From Methanocorpusculum sp. (GTDB lineage: Archaea > Halobacteriota > Methanomicrobia > Methanomicrobiales > Methanocorpusculaceae), in the NCBI RefSeq assembly GCF_030655665.1, contig NZ_JAUSPQ010000008.1, positions 310,001 to 374,000 on the forward strand: a stretch of DNA of 64,000 nt, read 5' to 3'. Numbering within the stretch: the stretch's first letter is position 1; every line of letters starts with the position of its first letter. The notes under the pieces are model-generated. The model worked only from the letters and a program-made list of their open reading frames with translations. It had not been told where the DNA came from and did not search any database. Made by a program: the position numbers and the translations under genes. Positions 25,783-34,831 of this stretch are shown here, piece by piece.

Positions 25783-27216
25783 TTAGAAAAAGTCCAGGGT
25801 CGCCTGTTTTGGGGCGATCTTTCTCTCATCCTGTGCATCCTCAGATATCTGTTCTGGTTCGGGGATGGGAGGTTTTTCCGGCACCGCTGGTTTTTGCATC
25901 CGCAGTGCGTCCAGCTGATCCTCGAGTTTCCGCATCTCTGCCCTCTTTGAGGCAGCCATCTTTTTCACCTTCGTGTCCCGCTCCTTTGCGACCTGCTGGA
26001 CTGTCTTCACTGCGGCGGCGGCGGCGACCTTGTCATGCAGAACGATTCCCATCTGATCGATGTCGAGGTCATGGCGTTCACAAAACGCTGCAGGATCCTT
26101 TTCGGCAAACCGGGAAAGCAGATCGAGATATTGACTTTGAATCTGACTCTCCGGAATGCTGTATCCTTCGGCAAGCGATGCCGCGAGCGTTCTTCTGACC
26201 GTCTTTTGCTTTTTAGCAGTACTCATCCGTTTCCAGCGGGACGGCGGCATGATCCGTGTCCGAAATCCTGCGCCCGCGTTTTCCGAAGCGACCCCAAGCG
26301 TCGTCATCGTGGAGGCATACCGCCAGAGGGTGAAATACTGGCGCCGCATCGTTCTGCCGAGGTACACATCGGCCCGTGAGATCCTGCCGTATGCCCTGAT
26401 CCGCCGTTTGGGATCATTCATCAGTGGAATAGATTCCTCGACCCACTGCATCACGGCGTCCGGTTTTTCTTCACACTCGAACGAAAGTTTCTGCAGTTCG
26501 CGGTCCGGAGCTCCGGCAAAGACCCCGCCGACCAAATCAAAGATCGTTGCCCGTTCATCTTTCTGGGCGGTATTGATGTCCCCTGCCGAGAGACTGGTCT
26601 TCCCGGTCGAGGAGCCAAACAGCATGTTTACTGCCGTACGCATATCCCCTGCCGAACTCTCGGAGATCGCCAAAAGTGCGTCTTCCCCGCAGGCGATCCC
26701 TTCGACGCGGCAAATTTCTTTCATCCGTTTCTGCAGCGTTGATCCTGCGATCGCTCTAAAAGGGACGGGATCGCAGAGTCTGCGGATCGAGTCCGATACG
26801 CCGTATGCATCGTTCGCAATCAGAACGATCGGCTGTTTTGCTTCTTTGAGAATATCCGCAATTGCCCGGGCGCCTCCCCGGTCCGCATTTCCTTCGAGAT
26901 TATCCACCTCGTCGATGATGATCAGTTTTCGTCCGGCGCCAAACAGACTGGTGGTGGTTGACGAGTTTCCGGCGACCCGTTCAATGATTGCTTTCGTGCG
27001 GGCATCCGAGGCGTTCAGTTCCAGTACTTCCCAGTCCATATCACGGGCAAGAGCAAGAGCTGCTGAGGTCTTTCCAATACCGGGTTTTCCCGTGAAAAGA
27101 AGCGGGCGTGAATCCGGTGTCCAGGTTCGTGCCCAGTCAACTATCTGTCTGACCGCGGATCCATTGCCTAAAATATCGGCAAGATGCATCGGGCGGTACT
27201 TCTCTGCCCAGTCCAT
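25783..27216 (-). CDS. rfcL: Replication factor C large subunit
   Basis: A 477-residue clamp-loader subunit that opens the PCNA ring during DNA replication. The N-terminus MDWAEKYRPMHLADILGN, Walker A KPGIGKT (residues 44-50) and Walker B LIIIDEVDNLEG mark the AAA+ domain; RFC box motifs continue through the lid. The C-terminal 90 residues are charged and proline-rich and end in the PCNA-binding PIP box QATLDFF. Length is normal for euryarchaeal RfcL. It is transcribed alone; the next gene upstream is an independent regulator. Confidence 0.95.
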   Translation of the reverse strand: MDWAEKYRPMHLADILGNGSAVRQIVDWARTWTPDSRPLLFTGKPGIGKTSAALALARDMDWEVLELNASDARTKAIIERVAGNSSTTTSLFGAGRKLIIIDEVDNLEGNADRGGARAIADILKEAKQPIVLIANDAYGVSDSIRRLCDPVPFRAIAGSTLQKRMKEICRVEGIACGEDALLAISESSAGDMRTAVNMLFGSSTGKTSLSAGDINTAQKDERATIFDLVGGVFAGAPDRELQKLSFECEEKPDAVMQWVEESIPLMNDPKRRIRAYGRISRADVYLGRTMRRQYFTLWRYASTMTTLGVASENAGAGFRTRIMPPSRWKRMSTAKKQKTVRRTLAASLAEGYSIPESQIQSQYLDLLSRFAEKDPAAFCERHDLDIDQMGIVLHDKVAAAAAVKTVQQVAKERDTKVKKMAASKRAEMRKLEDQLDALRMQKPAVPEKPPIPEPEQISEDAQDERKIAPKQATLDFF

Positions 27217-27303
27217 GTTCGTTACTGTAATATGGTCGCCGGAAGATAATAACGGTTGGGAAAAGCCCGGGAAAGGGCGCGATGCGGAATCCTGAAAAAA
27301 GAT

Positions 27304-28062
27304 TTATGAACTGATCATGACCTGATTTTTCAGAATGGTCCGGGTGATGAACTCGGCGTATATGTTGTTTTTCGTAAACACCGCCTCCTCTTCTCCCTCC
27401 CGCTCATATACTGCAAGTACCTCTTTTCTGTCTGCATAGATGATCAGTTTTGTCGGCATGGACATTTTTTTTAGGATTGGCGGCTGGAAAAGAGCATCTT
27501 TTGTGTCTTTGTCTGCCAGAAAACAGGGGAATGGTATGTTCTTTGCGGCCTTCCGGTTACTGACAACACAGTTGACAGTGACGCGTTTTGCTGCCTGAGA
27601 GAGTTCGTTTGTATATTGCTGATAAAAAATGGGGTCGTCGGAGATGATGAGGAGTTCATTTTTTGCTGTTTTCAGGAGAAGACGGATATGATTCTCAATA
27701 CCCCACTCGGTTTGGATGGTGTGGGTCTGACCAAGCTGATCTGGGCAGGTAAGAGTAGCATAGGTTTCAAGCGCCAGACCCAGGGCATCATACCTGATTA
27801 CTGCTTCCTGTTTCAGCCTTTCCATGGTGAGAGGAATGTCGGCGATCCGATAACGAACGGGTGACTGTCTGTTTGAGATGATAAAACCCTTCTTTTCCAG
27901 ATTGGTGAGCGTCTCATATACTCTCCCCCGAGGAATCTGGGTAGTCTCGTGGAGCTCCCTGGGACTTGCGGAGTTTATACAGATAAGCATGAGATACACC
28001 TTTGATTCATACTCACTCATCCCGATCCCTTTGAGCTGTACTATCATATTTTCTTCAAACAT
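27304..28062 (-). CDS. TrmB-family transcriptional regulator
   Basis: A 252-residue protein with an N-terminal winged helix of the TrmB type (IGMSEYESKVYLML, then ASPRELHETTQIPRGRVYETLTNL at about 33-56). A coiled-coil-like linker and a C-terminal phospholipase D-like effector domain follow (TEWGIENHIRLLLKTAKNELLIISD). TrmB proteins sense sugars or other ligands; no ligand is indicated. It is divergent from the marker-2/marker-4 operon, 173 bases apart, and a GTATG/CATAC palindrome lies just upstream of its start, so autoregulation or control of the divergent operon is plausible. An internal Met at codon 6 is an alternative start. Confidence 0.85.
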   Translation of the reverse strand: MFEENMIVQLKGIGMSEYESKVYLMLICINSASPRELHETTQIPRGRVYETLTNLEKKGFIISNRQSPVRYRIADIPLTMERLKQEAVIRYDALGLALETYATLTCPDQLGQTHTIQTEWGIENHIRLLLKTAKNELLIISDDPIFYQQYTNELSQAAKRVTVNCVVSNRKAAKNIPFPCFLADKDTKDALFQPPILKKMSMPTKLIIYADRKEVLAVYEREGEEEAVFTKNNIYAEFITRTILKNQVMISS

Positions 28063-28080
28063 ACACCCTCGTCAATATGA

Positions 28081-28095
28081 GTATGTTTCCCATAC
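28081..28095. promoter_or_regulatory. Palindrome upstream of TrmB-type regulator
   Basis: GTATG-TTTCC-CATAC, 19-33 bases before the regulator's start and on the side of the divergent marker operon. The size and place fit an operator; nothing beyond position supports it. Confidence 0.35.
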
Positions 28096-28235
28096 GCAAA
28101 GATAAAATTTCCCCCTGATTCGGCCTGCTGAAACACAGATATTATCATTACAGAGGGGGAATAAATAGACAAGACAACATACCAAGGGGCGGGAAAAATC
28201 CTGTCCCTTCATTCTCAAGAGGTGATCCTAAAACC

Positions 28236-29228
28236 ATGTCTGCAGATACATATACCCCCGAGTCCGTTTCAGACGCCGTCAGAAAATATGATGGTGTACG
28301 ACGCAAAAAAGCGATTGGCAATCTAGTAAAAACGCTCCACATCGATAACATTGACGTTGTTGCATCGTACGGAGAAGATGCTGCGGTCATTCAGAACGGT
28401 CGTTCGGCTCTCCTTCTGGCTGCAGACGGGATATGGAATCAGCTGATGGATCTTGATCCGTATTGGGCAGGATACTGCTCGATCCTTGTCAATATCCATG
28501 ATATAGCTGCAATGGGGGGCAAACCGATCGCGATGGTGGATGTTCTCTCTGCAGTAGACGATGAACTCATGGACAAAGTCACACGGGGCATGTGTGATGC
28601 AGCCAGAGCCTTTGACGTGCCGGTCGTCGGCGGTCATCTTCACCCCGATGCACCCCACAATGTCATCGACGTTTCGATCCTCGGGATCGCCGAGCTGGAT
28701 AGCGTGATCTACAGTACGACGGCAGAACCGGGAGATGCGATCGTCGTCGCGATCGATCTTAACGGAAGGGTCCACCCGAATGCAGGTATGAACTGGGACT
28801 CGGTCACGATGAAGGACCCAAAACTGCTCAGGTCCCAGATCGCCGTCATGAAGACGCTCGGCGAACGTCATCTCCTGACCGCAGGAAAAGACATCTCGAA
28901 TCCAGGGGTCATCGGGACGCTCGGCATGCTTCTTGAGTCCAGTAATGTCGGCGGTCTGATCGATCTCGACGCGATCCCGCGGCCTGATCTGGAGAAGCTC
29001 GGCATCGGATTCGAGCAGTGGGTACGGATGTATCCTGGTATGGGATTCATCGTAACAGCAAACCAGGGATCGGTCGATCAGGTCTGTCAGACTTTCAGAA
29101 AAGTCAATATGGCAGCTCAGGTCATCGGAACCGTAAACAATACCCGGCAGCTCGTTCTTCAGAAAGGCAGCGAGAAAGCCACGCTCTTCAACTTCTGCGT
29201 TGAGGGTATAACCAATATAACTGTATGA
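28236..29228 (+). CDS. Methanogenesis marker protein 2 (AIR synthase-like)
   Basis: A 330-residue member of the PurM/SelD/ThiL/HypE superfamily restricted to methanogens. The N-terminal YGEDAAVIQNGRSALLLAADG segment is the ATP/metal-binding glycine-acid loop, and NIHDIAAMGGKPIAMVD and VVGGHLHPDA are superfamily motifs. Relatives activate small molecules through acyl- or thio-phosphates, so an ATP-dependent cofactor step is inferred; the substrate is unknown. It overlaps the marker-4 gene by 4 bases and is divergent from a TrmB-type regulator. Confidence 0.88.
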   Translation: MSADTYTPESVSDAVRKYDGVRRKKAIGNLVKTLHIDNIDVVASYGEDAAVIQNGRSALLLAADGIWNQLMDLDPYWAGYCSILVNIHDIAAMGGKPIAMVDVLSAVDDELMDKVTRGMCDAARAFDVPVVGGHLHPDAPHNVIDVSILGIAELDSVIYSTTAEPGDAIVVAIDLNGRVHPNAGMNWDSVTMKDPKLLRSQIAVMKTLGERHLLTAGKDISNPGVIGTLGMLLESSNVGGLIDLDAIPRPDLEKLGIGFEQWVRMYPGMGFIVTANQGSVDQVCQTFRKVNMAAQVIGTVNNTRQLVLQKGSEKATLFNFCVEGITNITV

Positions 29229-29980
29229 TAACGCTTGGGATCGGCTGCGGCGCCGACGCCGAAAAGGTCTTGGCAAGTGCAAATACGGCAGCTTCAGAGG
29301 ATCTCCACATTCTCTGCTATACGAAAGTCCCGCTGAAAGGATCAGCCTTTGTCGGAACGGTCATCTCGAATCATCCGGAGGTGGCTCTCATCGATGATCT
29401 CCGTGCGGGAAAAATTGACGGCGCAGTCCGAGGGACACTTCCGGCAAATGAGACCCTCCGTTATTTGAAGACCGCATACGGTGTCTCCCATTTGGAACGG
29501 ATCGCACTGCTGGAAACAGCACACGGTGACAGGTTTTTCCTCGCACCGGTTGGTGTTGATGAAGGATGGACGGTGGAGGAGAAAGTAGCATTGATTGCCC
29601 GCGGCCGAGACCTCGCAAAGAGTTTTGGTTTGTCCGAGAAGACGGCCGTTCTCTCCGGGGGAAGGATCGGCGATATCGGACGACACCCGATCGTTGACAG
29701 ATCCATACAGGACGCGATTCTGGTTGCGGAAAAAACCGGGGCGATCCATAGCGAGATCCTGATCGAAGATGCGGTCAAAGAATGTGGGGTTATCATTGCC
29801 CCTGACGGCATATCCGGGAACCTCATTTTCCGTACACTAACATTTCTTGGAACCGGAATCGGGCATGGTGCGCCCGTTACGAATATTCCGGGCGTTTTTA
29901 TCGACAGTTCGCGCGCCTCGTTCGGATACGTCCCCGCCCTGAATCTGGCCGCGGCCCTTTCTGGAAAAAATAATCTATAA
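29225..29980 (+). CDS. Methanogenesis marker protein 4 (MtxX-like, phosphotransacetylase fold)
   Basis: A 251-residue protein of the marker-4/MtxX family, related to phosphate acetyl/butyryltransferases. GIGCGADAEKVL at the N-terminus, LRAGKIDGAVRGTLPANET near residue 70 and the C-terminal GTGIGHGAPVTNIPGVFIDSSR are conserved features. A phosphotransfer or acyl-transfer role is inferred from the fold. The 4-base overlap with marker protein 2 implies translational coupling; an ATP-dependent synthetase-like protein next to a phosphotransferase-like protein suggests successive steps. Confidence 0.85.
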   Translation: MITLGIGCGADAEKVLASANTAASEDLHILCYTKVPLKGSAFVGTVISNHPEVALIDDLRAGKIDGAVRGTLPANETLRYLKTAYGVSHLERIALLETAHGDRFFLAPVGVDEGWTVEEKVALIARGRDLAKSFGLSEKTAVLSGGRIGDIGRHPIVDRSIQDAILVAEKTGAIHSEILIEDAVKECGVIIAPDGISGNLIFRTLTFLGTGIGHGAPVTNIPGVFIDSSRASFGYVPALNLAAALSGKNNL

Positions 29981-30108
29981 TCAAGCTCTATTTTTCGATC
30001 TGGTTCTTTATGATGACTTAATCGGAAATTCGGGCGCAATGCCAAAGCAAAATATAAAATACCCTCTAAAAATCATCAGTATGATAAAAATGCTCATTTT
30101 TGGCATAG

Positions 30109-30120
30109 TTATATATATTA
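30109..30120 (+). promoter_or_regulatory. TATA box of histone gene
   Basis: TTATATATATTA, centred about 36 bases before the histone ATG; the strongest TATA in its neighbourhood, fitting an abundant protein. Confidence 0.6.
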
Positions 30121-30150
30121 TTTTGAACCATTTTCTCTTTGAGAATAATT

Positions 30151-30354
30151 ATGGCAGACTTACCAAAAGCAGCAGTTGTCAGACTTGCAAAGAAAGCTGG
30201 CGCAGTTCGTGTCGGCGAAGATGCAGCAGATGCATTAGTAGCAAAAGCAGAAGCGTACATTGAGGCTATTGCAAAGCAGGCATTTGAGCTTGCCCAGCAC
30301 GCAGGTCGCAAGACCATCAAGGCCGAGGACATTGACCTCGCCACAAAAGAATAA
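30151..30354 (+). CDS. Archaeal histone (HMfA type)
   Basis: A 67-residue histone fold protein that wraps DNA into archaeal nucleosome-like particles. The sequence runs LPKAAVVRLAKKAGAVRV, three helices, and ends AGRKTIKAEDIDLATKE, as in HMf-type histones; there are no tails. The ATG at 30151 is used; an in-frame TTG four codons upstream gives an atypical start and is rejected. The gene is monocistronic, with a strong TATA box and a hairpin terminator. Confidence 0.95.
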   Translation: MADLPKAAVVRLAKKAGAVRVGEDAADALVAKAEAYIEAIAKQAFELAQHAGRKTIKAEDIDLATKE

Positions 30355-30398
30355 CCAGATTTTATGTGGTGTGCGGGTCGAAGAGACCCGTGCATAAA

Positions 30399-30422
30399 AC
30401 AAGCCCAGGCTTGTATTTTTTT
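30399..30422 (+). terminator. Terminator of histone gene
   Basis: Perfect 7-bp stem ACAAGCC-CA-GGCTTGT (30399-30414) followed by ATTTTTTT. A second stem, GGGTC/GACCC (30375-30389), lies just before it. Confidence 0.65.
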
Positions 30423-30456
30423 ACGAGCGGTTTCTCATGAAGCCCAGATTTTTCCC

Positions 30457-30475
30457 AAAAAGAGCTATGTCTCTT
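30457..30475 (-). terminator. Possible terminator of the hisB end
   Basis: On the minus strand, AAGAG-ACATAG-CTCTT is followed by a short T run, 10 bases beyond the hisB stop. The stem is only 5 bp. Confidence 0.35.
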
Positions 30476-30484
30476 AAAAAAGTA

Positions 30485-31066
30485 TTAGAGTGTTCCTTTT
30501 GTACTTGGAACCGCAGTGTTTCCGGGACGGACTGAGAGGGCTTTCCCGAGAGCTATCCCAAACGCCTTGAAGATCGCCTCGCATTTGTGGTGATCATTTA
30601 CGCCGGAGAAGATCACATGCGCAGTGATGCCCGCATTGATACAGAGACTGTAGAAAAAGTGTTCGAATACATCGTTTGGGATACCGCCCGTAGAAATACC
30701 GGTGAAGGCACCCTCCATGACGAGATACCCCCTGCCGGAGATGTCCAGTGCCGCGGTGGCCCGTGATTCGTCCATAGGAATGATGGCATGGGCGAAACGC
30801 CGGATGCCGCGTCCATCGCCAACCGCCTCTTTGACGGCGGTTCCTAGAACGATCCCGATATCCTCAATCGTGTGATGACAGTCAACTTCAAGATCGCCTT
30901 TTGCCAGAACGGTCAGGGAGAAGCCGCCGTGACGGGCAAACGCGTTCAGCATGTGGTCCATAAATGCAACGCCTGTTGATATCTCGATCGTTCCGGGCGT
31001 ATCCGGATCGAAAACGACACGGATGTTGGTTTCTTTTGTCTCTCGGGTTTTTTCTACTGATCGCAT
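30485..31066 (-). CDS. hisB: Imidazoleglycerol-phosphate dehydratase
   Basis: A 193-residue HisB that dehydrates imidazole glycerol phosphate in histidine synthesis. The paired metal motifs CHHTIEDIG (about residue 65) and [11 protein letters not shown] (about 165) are present. The start is the ATG of [17 protein letters not shown], which overlaps the 3' end of hisA by 13 bases; the frame stays open about 110 codons further back, but only as a shadow of hisA. It is the last gene of the mat-hisG-hisA-hisB series. Confidence 0.94.
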   Translation of the reverse strand: MRSVEKTRETKETNIRVVFDPDTPGTIEISTGVAFMDHMLNAFARHGGFSLTVLAKGDLEVDCHHTIEDIGIVLGTAVKEAVGDGRGIRRFAHAIIPMDESRATAALDISGRGYLVMEGAFTGISTGGIPNDVFEHFFYSLCINAGITAHVIFSGVNDHHKCEAIFKAFGIALGKALSVRPGNTAVPSTKGTL

Positions 31067-31773
31067 ACTGCTGCCTCCAATGCTTCTTTCAGCGTGATTC
31101 GTCCGCTGTAGAGTGCCGATCCGAGAACACAGCCGGACGCACCCAGCTGTTTGAGACAGGCAACATCCTGAGACGTCGTGACGCCTCCTGCAATGATGAC
31201 CGGAATGCTGACGGCATCCAAAAGTTTTTGTACGGGTTCGCTGTCGATACCGGCCTGTTTCCCTTCCACATCTACATTTGTGTAGAGAAGAGATCCGGCA
31301 CCGAGTTCTTCGAACTTTTGTGCCCAGCCGATGTAATCGCCTGCAAGCTCCTGCCATCCGGAAACGGCGATCTCTCCCCGACGTGCATCCACGCCGGCCA
31401 TGATACATTCGCTGCCGAACTCTTTACTTAGTGTCCGGATAACGGAGGGGTCCTGGGTCGCAAATGTGCTCAGGATGATCCGGGAGACCCCGCAGTTCAG
31501 CCACCCGCGGGCATCTTCAAGACTGCGGATACCGCCGCCGACCTGAACGAAGACGTCGGTCATCTCGACCACCTCGCGGATCATCTCCGCATTCGTGCTG
31601 CTCGCGGTAAATGCTCCGTCAAGATTCACGACATGAAGATTGGAAGCACCTTCACGGATCCAGCGGCGTGCATTGTCCATCGGGGATCCGTAGACCGTGG
31701 CCGTCAGACGGTCGCCGCCGACAAGCTGGACACAGTTCCCGGAAAGTATGTCGACCGCCGGGAAGATCTCCAT
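31054..31773 (-). CDS. hisA: ProFAR isomerase
   Basis: A 239-residue TIM-barrel enzyme (HisA) that isomerises ProFAR to PRFAR in histidine synthesis. The catalytic aspartate sits in [18 protein letters not shown] at the N-terminus; [21 protein letters not shown] and IIAGGVTT are phosphate-binding motifs in the barrel order expected. It starts one base downstream of the hisG stop and overlaps hisB by 13 bases. Confidence 0.94.
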   Translation of the reverse strand: MEIFPAVDILSGNCVQLVGGDRLTATVYGSPMDNARRWIREGASNLHVVNLDGAFTASSTNAEMIREVVEMTDVFVQVGGGIRSLEDARGWLNCGVSRIILSTFATQDPSVIRTLSKEFGSECIMAGVDARRGEIAVSGWQELAGDYIGWAQKFEELGAGSLLYTNVDVEGKQAGIDSEPVQKLLDAVSIPVIIAGGVTTSQDVACLKQLGASGCVLGSALYSGRITLKEALEAAVCDQ

Positions 31774-31774
31774 C

Positions 31775-32635
31775 TTATCTCACCATCCTCGTGATGTCCA
31801 GAACAAGGATATCCCGTGCTCCGGCACGTTTCAGGAGATTGATCAGCTGATACACCTTGTTGGTCGACACGACAGCGTGAAGAGCGACAGAACCGGATCC
31901 TGCAATGTCCATAATGGTTGGACCTCCAAGACCGGGGATCAGTGCTTTGATCTCCTCGAGTTTTTCGCGTTTCACATTCAGCATCAGATAACACTGACCT
32001 TTTGCCGCGATAACGCTTTCAAAGGCAAGAAGGATCTCCTCGATCTTTTCATGCTTTTCAGCGAGAGAGGTTTTGTTCGCAATGACGTTGGTAGTGCTTG
32101 CGAGTATCTCGTCAACGATCCTGAGTTTGTTGACCTCAAGAGTCGTCCCTGACGAGGTCAAATCGACGATTGCGTCGGCGATGCCGAGATGGGGTGCCGC
32201 TTCACATGCTCCTGAGACCTCTATGATGCTCACATTGACGGATCTCTTTGTAAAGAAATCTTTACAGATGTTTGGAAATTCGGTGGCAATTCGAATCCCA
32301 TCCATATTTTCCACCGAGTTGATCGGAGATTCATGCGGGACAGCGAGTACAAGTTTTGCCGAGCCGAACTTCAGGTCCAGAAGGCAGGAAACATCCGCCC
32401 GGCGTTCTGCGACCATATCTAGGCCGGTGATGCCGATATCGGCAACACCTTTTGCTACATATTCGGGTATGTCGATCGGCCTGACGAACAGGACCTCGAT
32501 CTCCGGATCTATGGTCTTTGCGATAAGCTGACGGGAACCGGTCATGTTGACATGGATACCCGCCTTGTCCATCAGATCGTTGATCGGCTCTGCTATACGA
32601 CCCTTATTTGGAATCGCCAGACGTATTTTAGCCAT
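31775..32635 (-). CDS. hisG: ATP phosphoribosyltransferase, long form
   Basis: A 286-residue HisG, first enzyme of histidine synthesis. The N-terminal IRLAIPNKGRIAEP is typical, DIGITGLDMV and LTSSGTTLEVN are in the catalytic lobe, and the C-terminal 75 residues form the ACT-like regulatory domain of the long type, so histidine feedback and independence from HisZ are expected. The ATG of MAKIRLAIPNKGR is chosen; the open frame further upstream overlaps mat and is spurious. It starts two bases after the mat stop. Confidence 0.94.
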   Translation of the reverse strand: MAKIRLAIPNKGRIAEPINDLMDKAGIHVNMTGSRQLIAKTIDPEIEVLFVRPIDIPEYVAKGVADIGITGLDMVAERRADVSCLLDLKFGSAKLVLAVPHESPINSVENMDGIRIATEFPNICKDFFTKRSVNVSIIEVSGACEAAPHLGIADAIVDLTSSGTTLEVNKLRIVDEILASTTNVIANKTSLAEKHEKIEEILLAFESVIAAKGQCYLMLNVKREKLEEIKALIPGLGGPTIMDIAGSGSVALHAVVSTNKVYQLINLLKRAGARDILVLDITRMVR

Positions 32636-32637
32636 AC

Positions 32638-33855
32638 TTAGAAGGTCTTTAATTTCCCGTCGATGACGAGTCTGGTGATGTCGGTGATGTTTTCCAGACG
32701 CTTGTTGACGAGCTCCTCGACTTCGGGTGCGAAGTCCTTGAACATGTATCCGCGTTTGGTAATGCACTGAACGCTTGCAATGTGCGGGTAGTCGATTGGG
32801 TGACCGATCTGGGAGAGGAGTCTGACATACATCTCATCGATACCATCAACTTTCTGGCATGCTTCCTTTGCAATTTCAGTAGAAAGCAGGTTGTAGATCT
32901 TGCCGATATGGTTGATCGGGTTCTTACCTGAGGTTGCTTCCATGGACATAGGTCTGTTTGGCGTGATAAGTCCGTTGCAGCGGTTTCCGCGTCCGACCGA
33001 TCCGTCGTCGCCCATCTCAGCAGAAGTACCGTTCACGGTCAGGAAAACCGAGGTCGCTTTTTTGCGGATGATATCTGCGGTATTGATCTCGACTTTCACT
33101 TTTCTGTCGGTGTACTGTCTGGCGACATTGGAGAAGGATTCTGCCATCTTCTCTTTCATCTCCACATACTCGTCGACTCCGGAACAATATCGGTCGACCA
33201 TTGCTGAGGCTACAGTGATGGTGATGGTATTGATGTCTCTGAGTCCCATGAGTTTGAGATCGTAACCGACCATCGGGTTTTTCGGACGGAACTCTTTGGC
33301 GATGTACTCGTCGAGTCCGAGGATTATCTGCTCGACTTGGGAGAAGGGAGCATGACCAACACCAAAAGAGGTGTCGTTTGCACGCGGAACTGCGGTGTGA
33401 CCTTTCTTTGTGTGGAACACATCACGAAGATCGGTGGATCCCGTACCCATACGGCAGTCGACGACTACATCGCTTTCCATATTGAAGGTGGGTATGGTTT
33501 CTCTCAGATAGGAACGTGCAGCCTCAACGGCGATAGAATCGGTGGCGAATACTTTGTCGCCGAACTGGCGGGTTGCTCTTCCGGTTAAGAGGAAGTAGAT
33601 CGGTTTGATGATCTTACCGCCGCCAAACTGCGGGAGGGATTCACCTGCAACGACTTCGCCCTGATCAGTGTTGTGGTGAAGGACTGCGCCGTCGCATTCG
33701 TCCATGTATTCTCTGCAGAGTGCCCGGGAGATCGCTTCGGCAACGCCGTCAGCAATACTGTCGGGATGACCGATACATTTGCGTTCGACCAGTTCGACTT
33801 TCTGCTTTTCCATTGGAGTCTGAGAAAGATGTGTGATGCTGATATTTCTCTTCAT
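32638..33855 (-). CDS. mat: S-adenosylmethionine synthetase, archaeal type
   Basis: A 405-residue archaeal methionine adenosyltransferase, strongly diverged from the bacterial MetK family. ERKCIGHPDSIADGVAEAISR near the N-terminus, GGGKIIKPIYFLLTGRATR, and GDDGSVGRGNRCNGLITPNRPMSMEA are family motifs. It makes SAM for methylations and radical enzymes. It leads the hisGAB genes with a two-base gap, a linkage perhaps related to the use of ATP adenine chemistry but most likely incidental. A TATA box lies about 36 bases upstream. Confidence 0.94.
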   Translation of the reverse strand: MKRNISITHLSQTPMEKQKVELVERKCIGHPDSIADGVAEAISRALCREYMDECDGAVLHHNTDQGEVVAGESLPQFGGGKIIKPIYFLLTGRATRQFGDKVFATDSIAVEAARSYLRETIPTFNMESDVVVDCRMGTGSTDLRDVFHTKKGHTAVPRANDTSFGVGHAPFSQVEQIILGLDEYIAKEFRPKNPMVGYDLKLMGLRDINTITITVASAMVDRYCSGVDEYVEMKEKMAESFSNVARQYTDRKVKVEINTADIIRKKATSVFLTVNGTSAEMGDDGSVGRGNRCNGLITPNRPMSMEATSGKNPINHIGKIYNLLSTEIAKEACQKVDGIDEMYVRLLSQIGHPIDYPHIASVQCITKRGYMFKDFAPEVEELVNKRLENITDITRLVIDGKLKTF

Positions 33856-33887
33856 TTTTGAATCACTTCAGAATAATCTGACGTTTG

Positions 33888-33895
33888 AATATAAA
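33888..33895 (-). promoter_or_regulatory. TATA box of mat-his operon
   Basis: Minus-strand TTTATATT, centred about 36 bases before the mat ATG, inside the AT-rich 169-base gap that separates mat from the diadenylate cyclase gene. Confidence 0.5.
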
Positions 33896-34024
33896 AAAGC
33901 TTTCATTACAAATCAGATAATTTTGGACCTGCGGGAAATTGAATATAAGAAATTACGGAAACTATTCATAGAGATTATCACAGTGATTCACCGGGCGGTG
34001 AACGATCATATCCATCGCGCCGGT

Positions 34025-34831
34025 TCAAAGTATCAGTTTGATATCCGTTCGGATCTGGGCAACGGACTTCCCGCCGACAAAGACGCGGATGACCCCCCCC
34101 GATTCGGAGACAACGATGCCTACCGCCTGTACGACCTTGGTGATTGCCGCGGTGGCAAGATGTCTGCCGCCAAGTCCGCTCTGCAGATTCGCATCACGGC
34201 TGTCTGCATCGAGATACCTGCCGGACGCTTCGATGATCCCGTTCCGATCGACGATAAAGACGCCGTCAAGCTGGGCAAACTCCTTCACACTCTCCCAGTT
34301 TTCCTTGACCTTTACGTCCCTGACTTCTTTTGGGTGGCCCGCATATGGATTCAGAACACCCTGATGCGACCAGCGTTTCAGTTCATCGATATCGCCTACA
34401 ATGAAAGCAGTACCAATCGATCTGCCTTCACGTCCGTCATGGGCGAGTTCAAGCGCGAGCATCAGTACTGCGTGAAGGGCTTCCGGATCGACGATATGTG
34501 CATAATTGCCGACTGAGAATGAATTGTCCTCACTTTCCACATCATAGATAAGGATCGCATACGGAAATGCGGCAACCACCGTTCCACTGTCCACGCTGGT
34601 CAGTATCTTATACTGAAGTACCGCATCGACGATCTGATTCGAACAGTAATCCACGAGAGCTATCATGCTGCGATCACGCAGGATCTCGGGCTGGATATCG
34701 ACCACGTGCACGGTAGGTGTGTCGATGACGAGCTCCTCTTCTTTTGGAAGAAAAGAAATGATGGCAAGGGCGTTCACCGTTTTTGCCAGATTGTCCGCGG
34801 CTAATAGAAGATTTCTGTTCTTATCACTCAT
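34025..34831 (-). CDS. DAC-domain protein, probable diadenylate cyclase
   Basis: A 268-residue protein of the archaeal DacZ type: an N-terminal alpha/beta region (residues 1-160) and a C-terminal DisA_N/DAC domain. The nucleotide site motifs appear as DGVFIVDRNG (canonical DGA) and GLGGRHLATAAI (canonical RHR/RHxA), so product formation is likely but the substitutions deserve a test. The expected reaction is 2 ATP to c-di-AMP, a second messenger for osmotic and potassium control. Its ATG overlaps the sucD stop by one base (TAATG), placing it in the kor-suc operon, an unusual metabolic context. Confidence 0.85.
   Translation of the reverse strand: MSDKNRNLLLAADNLAKTVNALAIISFLPKEEELVIDTPTVHVVDIQPEILRDRSMIALVDYCSNQIVDAVLQYKILTSVDSGTVVAAFPYAILIYDVESEDNSFSVGNYAHIVDPEALHAVLMLALELAHDGREGRSIGTAFIVGDIDELKRWSHQGVLNPYAGHPKEVRDVKVKENWESVKEFAQLDGVFIVDRNGIIEASGRYLDADSRDANLQSGLGGRHLATAAITKVVQAVGIVVSESGGVIRVFVGGKSVAQIRTDIKLIL

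Noticed and set aside
31067-31408. N-terminal extension of HisB
   Set aside because: The extra residues are Arg/Cys-rich shadow coding of hisA; the conserved HisB sequence begins at the ATG at 31066.
32636-32767. N-terminal extension of HisG
   Set aside because: It overlaps the mat coding sequence and is not conserved; the family start MAKIRLAIPNKGR is at 32635.
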